A stretch of 64,000 nt of DNA from Denitrobacterium detoxificans (lineage in GTDB: Bacteria; Actinomycetota; Coriobacteriia; Coriobacteriales; Eggerthellaceae): the NCBI RefSeq assembly GCF_015062615.1, contig NZ_SUUH01000006.1, positions 83,327 to 147,326 of the forward strand. Reading direction: 5' to 3'. The notes below the pieces were generated by a model. That model was given only the letters and a program-made list of their open reading frames with translations. It ran no database searches and was not told where the DNA came from. Shown piece by piece: positions 60,298 through 64,000 of the stretch. The position numbers and the translations under genes are program-made. Every line of letters starts with the position of its first letter. Within the stretch, counting starts at the first letter, position 1.

Positions 60298-61473
60298 ATG
60301 GCGTTGGAGTTGCAGGAAAAGCCCGTGTACGAGTACGCGACATTTCCTCGGCAGTTTCTGTCGTACAAGTGGTACAAGCCCATATTGGTGTTCGTGCTGG
60401 CTTTCGTGTTCATGACCGTTTTCCAGGTCGTAATCCTTCTCGCGGCAATTCTTTGGCAGGGCGATTTGTCCCTGCTCGACAGCATGACTGCGGGCTACGA
60501 CGGCATGGATGCATTTTCGGGGCCGGGCGCGTTTGCCGAGTTCGGCTCGATTGCCGTTATGCTGCCCTCGATTGCGCTTGCGGCGCTTATCGTGCGCGAT
60601 CGCCCGTATTCCTCGTATACGTCTTCGCGCGGCGGCTGGAACTGGGGCGCGTTTGGCAAGAGCCTTGTGGTCGCCGTGGTGGTCATGGGCATCAGCACGT
60701 TCGTGGGCGCCTTTATACCATCCGATGTCCCTGAACCCGATCATGTGATTCAGTTTACGGTGGTGGGCTTTATCGTGTGCACGGCGCTGCTGCCGCTTCA
60801 GTGCATTGCCGAGGAGTACGTCTTTCGCGGCTTCTTCCTGCAGACGTTTGGCTCGTGGTTCAAGCTGCCCGTAGTGGGCATCATCGTTTCGGCTGTTGCG
60901 TTTGCGGCGGGGCATCCCTACAACGACATCGGGGTCGTTCTCATCTTTGCGGGTGGCATTATTTGGGGCGTTGTTGCGTGGCAGACGAAGGGCCTTGAGG
61001 CATCGAGTGCCGCGCATATCGTTAACAACTACATTGCGTTCTACTCGATGGGCTTTGGCCTTCAGGCGCAGACGAGTCAGGTGGATGTCGCCTCGCTTGT
61101 CATTGGCGTAGTGACGGACGCCGTGTTTGCCGCGGCTGTGATCTACCTTGGCAAGAAAGGCCACTGGTTCTTTTCGAAGGGCGACGGCGCTGCGGCGTTC
61201 AATGCCCGCGTGAGCGCCAGGCTGCAGGCGAAAGCCGCTCGCAAGCAGGCAGGCCGCGGCTACGTTCCCGAGCCTCCGCAAGCTGCTTGCGACGTTGCGA
61301 ACTCGCAGGCCGCAGGTGCCTCTACGGCTCCGCAGATCGTAGGCGCTCCCGTAGCTCCGCAGGCTGCTGGAGTCCCTACGGTTCCGCAGGCTGTTGGCGC
61401 TCCTGCGATGCCGGGCGGTGGCTCTCTCTCGGCCCCGCAGGCCGTTCGCCAACCTTCGAACGACGGCGACTAG
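60298..61473 (+). CDS. CPBP family intramembrane protease
   Basis: This 391-residue membrane protein has about eight helices and the CPBP (Abi, CAAX protease-like) motifs: motif 1 EEYVFRGFF (about residues 176-184), motif 2 FAAGHPYND (His near 207) and motif 3 HIVNNY (His near 240). These supply the glutamate and histidine residues of the active site. The C-terminal ~80 residues are low-complexity, rich in Ala, Pro and Gln with repeated AAG/APQ steps, and probably unstructured. The ATG has GGGGTAGAG upstream. Substrate unknown. Confidence 0.9.
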   Translation: MALELQEKPVYEYATFPRQFLSYKWYKPILVFVLAFVFMTVFQVVILLAAILWQGDLSLLDSMTAGYDGMDAFSGPGAFAEFGSIAVMLPSIALAALIVRDRPYSSYTSSRGGWNWGAFGKSLVVAVVVMGISTFVGAFIPSDVPEPDHVIQFTVVGFIVCTALLPLQCIAEEYVFRGFFLQTFGSWFKLPVVGIIVSAVAFAAGHPYNDIGVVLIFAGGIIWGVVAWQTKGLEASSAAHIVNNYIAFYSMGFGLQAQTSQVDVASLVIGVVTDAVFAAAVIYLGKKGHWFFSKGDGAAAFNARVSARLQAKAARKQAGRGYVPEPPQAACDVANSQAAGASTAPQIVGAPVAPQAAGVPTVPQAVGAPAMPGGGSLSAPQAVRQPSNDGD

Positions 61474-61697
61474 GCTTTTACTCTGGTTGCTCGCAATTTC
61501 GTCAGGCGGTCGCGATGTCTTTTGGCTTCGCGGCCGCCTGCCTTGCGTCGATAGCGGATGCCGTTCCTTGCGATCTGGCTCTGTCCCAAATAATGTACAC
61601 CTGTCCCATCTCATTTCCTTACATTGGCAGTTGTACGCGAAGGCGTCGTCCTGGCGCATGCGTGCACTCATTCGTATATGCAGGGGGAAGGATAGAA

Positions 61698-62807
61698 ATG
61701 GAAAACCAGGGACAACCAGAATCAGAGTTCACTACGCAAACGTCTGCGCAGGCGGGCGCATCGTCTGCGCAGCCGGCGGCTTCAGCCTCGAGCGCTGCTT
61801 CGGGCCCGCAATCTGTCGCGGCGTCGAGCGCCGTACCGGGCCCGCAGGGGTCTATGGCCTCGGGCGCCGCTTCATCTTCGCAGGGGGCTGCGGCGTACGC
61901 TCCGTCCATGCCTTCGGCGTACGCTGTACCTATTACTTCGGTGAAGGAGCCATTCTATCGACGCACGTGGTTTCTCGTGTTGCTGACTATTGTGTGTCCC
62001 GTGGCGGGTATCCCTCTTATGTGGGTCTTCGGCAGGCCCAAGAGCACGCCCGCGCGCATCGCGCTTACCGTCTTTGCCGTGCTTGTGGTGCTCGCGTCGT
62101 TGGGCAGCCTAGGAAGCCAGTCGGGTTCCGGCACGTACTCGCAGAGCAGCGCTCCTCAGGCGAGCGCTACGGAAGGCGACTCGGGTTCCGGCAATGCGGC
62201 GGCTCCTGCAGCCTCTGCTCCTGCGCCTACGCTTACCGCTATCGAGGCCAAGTACACAGGCTCGACCGAGGCGGGCACCATGATCAAGCAGGGCACTTCG
62301 GGCTTGGTGGTAACGGGAACGTACTCCGACAACACCACGAAGGCCATTAGTGATTACGTAGTCGACAATCCTGCAGCGCTCGTTGCGGGCGAAACGTCTA
62401 CGTTCACCATCACGGTCGACGACAAGAGTTGCCCGCTCGAGATCACCTGCACCACGCTCACTCCCGAGCAATACAAGGAGGCGTGCGCCTGGGTTGAGTA
62501 CGAGGATCTCGCGCGGTACGAAGCGGATTGGCTGGCGAAGGACATTGCCATTACGGGCAAGGTATTCCAAGTTCAGGAAAGCAAGAACGGCACGGTGTAT
62601 CTCATGCACGTAACGGAGGGCTCGTATGGCATCTGGGACGACATCGTTCTGGTTTCTGCTTCGTCTTCAGCGGTAAGCACGCGCGTGCTCGAGGATGATG
62701 TTGTAACGGTGTATGGCATGTCGACGGGTCTTTATACCTACACGACGGTGCTTGGCGCAGCGTCAACGGTGCCTTCCATTTCGGCAAGCTACATCGACAT
62801 TAATTAA
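61698..62807 (+). CDS. Membrane-anchored protein with low-complexity linkers and an OB-fold-like C-terminus
   Basis: This 369-residue protein starts with an Ala/Ser/Gln-rich segment (about 1-80). Two short helices follow (about 92-140: FLVLLTIVCPVAGIPLMWVF and IALTVFAVLVVLASLGSL), then a second Ser/Ala-rich linker. The final ~200 residues begin with a Ser/Thr-rich strand domain (LTAIEAKYTGSTEAG) and contain an OB-like strand set (DIAITGKVFQVQES, DDVVTVYGMST). The C-terminal part presumably faces the cell exterior. The ATG follows GGGGGAAGGATAGA. It lies 224 bp after the CPBP gene and shares its low-complexity style. I do not recognise a function. Confidence 0.75.
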   Translation: MENQGQPESEFTTQTSAQAGASSAQPAASASSAASGPQSVAASSAVPGPQGSMASGAASSSQGAAAYAPSMPSAYAVPITSVKEPFYRRTWFLVLLTIVCPVAGIPLMWVFGRPKSTPARIALTVFAVLVVLASLGSLGSQSGSGTYSQSSAPQASATEGDSGSGNAAAPAASAPAPTLTAIEAKYTGSTEAGTMIKQGTSGLVVTGTYSDNTTKAISDYVVDNPAALVAGETSTFTITVDDKSCPLEITCTTLTPEQYKEACAWVEYEDLARYEADWLAKDIAITGKVFQVQESKNGTVYLMHVTEGSYGIWDDIVLVSASSSAVSTRVLEDDVVTVYGMSTGLYTYTTVLGAASTVPSISASYIDIN

Positions 62808-62809
62808 TC

Positions 62810-62861
62810 TAGGGGGCGGCGCTGGCGGACAGCGCATGCCGTAGGCCGACATTGCCCCCTA
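62810..62861 (+). repeat. Long-range inverted repeat after the anchored-protein gene
   Basis: TAGGGGGC (62810-62817) and GCCCCCTA (62854-62861) are separated by 36 bp and lie between the stop and the terminator that follows. They could form an outer stem around that region. Confidence 0.4.
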
Positions 62862-62897
62862 AGAGCGTGCTCGATTGACCGGGCGCGCTCTTTTCTT
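62861..62897 (+). terminator. Terminator after the anchored-protein gene
   Basis: AAGAGCGTGC pairs with GCGCGCTCTT (one G-T pair) around a 12-nt loop, followed by TTCTTG. Confidence 0.7.
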
Positions 62898-63185
62898 GCA
62901 TGGGCCGCATTGGGTCCTAAGGGCAAGGCGGGTCCTCGTTTTGGGGCGGGCTTGCGAGCGGTCTGCCCCTGTTGCGAGCGAATGGCGCGGGTGTGTGCTG
63001 GCGCGCTTCTGGCGTTTAAACTCGGAACATGCGCTGACTTCTGTATGGGTTGTTTGTCTCGACCTTGATTGGGCGCCTACTCGGGTAAGGAGCATTGAAG
63101 GTTCGCTTTCGAGCGCCGTCGCTAGGCTAGGGTGCCCTAAATCGATGGCGTCCAAGAAGCGCGGAACCGAACATATATAAGTAAG
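62898..63185. other. Intergenic stretch without a supported gene
   Basis: Overlapping frames of about 100 codons exist on both strands here, but none has a good start, family resemblance or a matching neighbour. Nothing else is recognisable. Confidence 0.5.
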
Positions 63186-63220
63186 CACCCCGCGCAGCCG
63201 TACATGGACCGCGCGGGGTG
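63186..63220 (-). terminator. Terminator of the hypothetical gene at 63231
   Basis: CACCCCGCGC (63186-63195) pairs with GCGCGGGGTG (63211-63220) around a 15-nt loop, 10 bp past the minus-strand stop. T-rich sequence follows on the minus strand. Confidence 0.75.
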
Positions 63221-63230
63221 CAGCTGTGCA

Positions 63231-63665
63231 CTATGCGGAAGCGGGATACGCCAACGACGTAAGCGTCATGACATCCTGTGGGGAAATGCGCGCACTGCGG
63301 CCATTCTGAAACAGTATCCAGAGCGCGTCCTGTTCGCCTAGCGTATCCAGCGTGAAGCTGACGATGCTCGAGCCAATGAACGATTTCAAGCCCACGTATT
63401 GTTTCCAGCGCAAATGCGCGGCGGGGGCCTGCTGGTAATCGCACACGGGTTCCGTGCTTACTTCTAGATGAATGCCGTCGGGCCACCAAAGCGTGATGTC
63501 GCGTAACTCGGTGCGTATGACGATCGATGCGCCGGGGAGCCAATCGCGGAGCTCGTGGTCCCAGGCACAGAGAACGTCGGCCAGGTACCGCGCCCGACTA
63601 TCTTTCGTGAGGTAGTCGGTAAGTTCTTGTACGGCTGTATTGAGGGTGTTTTCATTGCTGTTCAC
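63231..63665 (-). CDS. Hypothetical soluble protein
   Basis: This 144-residue protein has no signal peptide or membrane helix. A helical N-terminus (NTAVQELTDYLTKDSRARYL) is followed by a mostly strand-forming remainder rich in Trp (LWWPDGIHLEV, LRWKQYVGLKSF, WILFQNGRSARIS). I do not recognise a family. The ATG at 63665 follows AAAGGAGGTAGGAGTG, a strong ribosome binding site, and a clear terminator follows, which support it being a real gene. Confidence 0.72.
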   Translation of the reverse strand: MNSNENTLNTAVQELTDYLTKDSRARYLADVLCAWDHELRDWLPGASIVIRTELRDITLWWPDGIHLEVSTEPVCDYQQAPAAHLRWKQYVGLKSFIGSSIVSFTLDTLGEQDALWILFQNGRSARISPQDVMTLTSLAYPASA

Positions 63666-63933
63666 TCCTACCTCCTTTGCTATGGGGCGGATGATGCCTT
63701 TAGACTACGCGGGCAGAGGGAAGGGGCTGTCCAAGAATGCGGACAGATGTTCGATGGATGCAAGCCGCCCATTCAAGATGCGGAATGGAAGCCCCCAGAA
63801 GTGGATGGAATGTGTGCGCGGAAATGGGCCATACGGCTCTCTAGCAGGCGTTTTCACGTGTAAAACCGCCTGTCTGTGGGTGGTTTGTGAAGCCTTCCGA
63901 ATACGCTTGAACGGCACCCTCGAGGGAGGTACT

Positions 63934-64000
63934 ATGCACAAGCTGCATTTGCAGCGGGGAGTTGCTTCCGAGGGCCCAGAGGGCCCGTCCGGCGGCGGCG
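63934..64000 (+). CDS. Start of a gene running off the window
   Basis: An ATG at 63934 has GAGGGAGG at good distance upstream, and the frame stays open for 22 codons to the edge (MHKLHLQRGVASEGPEGPSG...). The Gly/Pro/Glu composition gives no family clue. The strong ribosome binding site is the main support. Confidence 0.5.
   Translation, partial: MHKLHLQRGVASEGPEGPSGGG

Noticed and set aside
62859..63188. Overlapping frames of about 100 codons on both strands
   Set aside because: No ribosome binding site, no conserved features and mutual overlap; they overlap the flanking terminators.

Overview
The window reads as a chromosomal segment of an anaerobic actinobacterium of the class Coriobacteriia, most likely family Eggerthellaceae (inference). 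The reasons are a moderately high-GC sequence, several Tat-exported respiratory oxidoreductases (two molybdopterin enzyme operons and one flavin fumarate-reductase-like protein), a membrane-bound LuxR-type regulator next to a DMSO-reductase-type operon, and a DUF3793-flavodoxin pair. No phage, insertion sequence or CRISPR array was seen.

Region 1 (1-7.1 kb): the end of an MFS transporter, a palindromic repeat cluster, tRNA-Gly, an acetyltransferase, two small membrane proteins, an ATP-grasp enzyme, and a LysR regulator divergent from a Tat lipoprotein flavin reductase. Region 2 (7.2-22.7 kb): an alpha/beta hydrolase; a minus-strand molybdoenzyme operon (catalytic subunit, Fe-S subunit, NrfD anchor, TorD chaperone) divergent from a TetR regulator; idi; an HD protein with a type IV ABC-like membrane protein; then a membrane LuxR regulator divergent from a second molybdoenzyme operon with two tandem DmsC anchors.

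Region 3 (22.9-45.5 kb) is largely a sulfur block: a DMT transporter with a histidine-rich tail, a methyltransferase-mccB-mccA operon (reverse transsulfuration), cysK, a MetQNI-type importer, a glutamate-cysteine ligase fused to a glutamine-amidotransferase-type hydrolase, a sulfonate/taurine-type importer, and sufCBDSU with an Rrf2 regulator. A dyad CCTAG-N7-CTRGG lies before four of these units, with related variants before suf and the ligase fusion. It is the best candidate here for an undescribed regulon, and the Rrf2 protein is an obvious candidate regulator.

Region 4 (45.7-51.0 kb): a membrane GGDEF/EAL protein, a WYL regulator, and an RmlD-like reductase overlapping a dicarboxylate symporter. 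Region 5 (51.1-60.1 kb) looks iron-responsive: HypB, HypA and an exported Fe-S lipoprotein on the minus strand, a TetR regulator, DUF3793, flavodoxin, a TSCPD protein and a two-gene ABC system of the kind used for siderophores. Four DtxR/IdeR-like boxes (TWAGG-N5-CTAAC) sit before these genes. Region 6 (60.2-64.0 kb): a CPBP protease, a membrane-anchored protein with low-complexity segments, a hypothetical protein and the start of another gene.

All calls come from reading sequence and translated proteins without database searches. Enzyme substrates, operator sites and regulator-site pairings are inferences.
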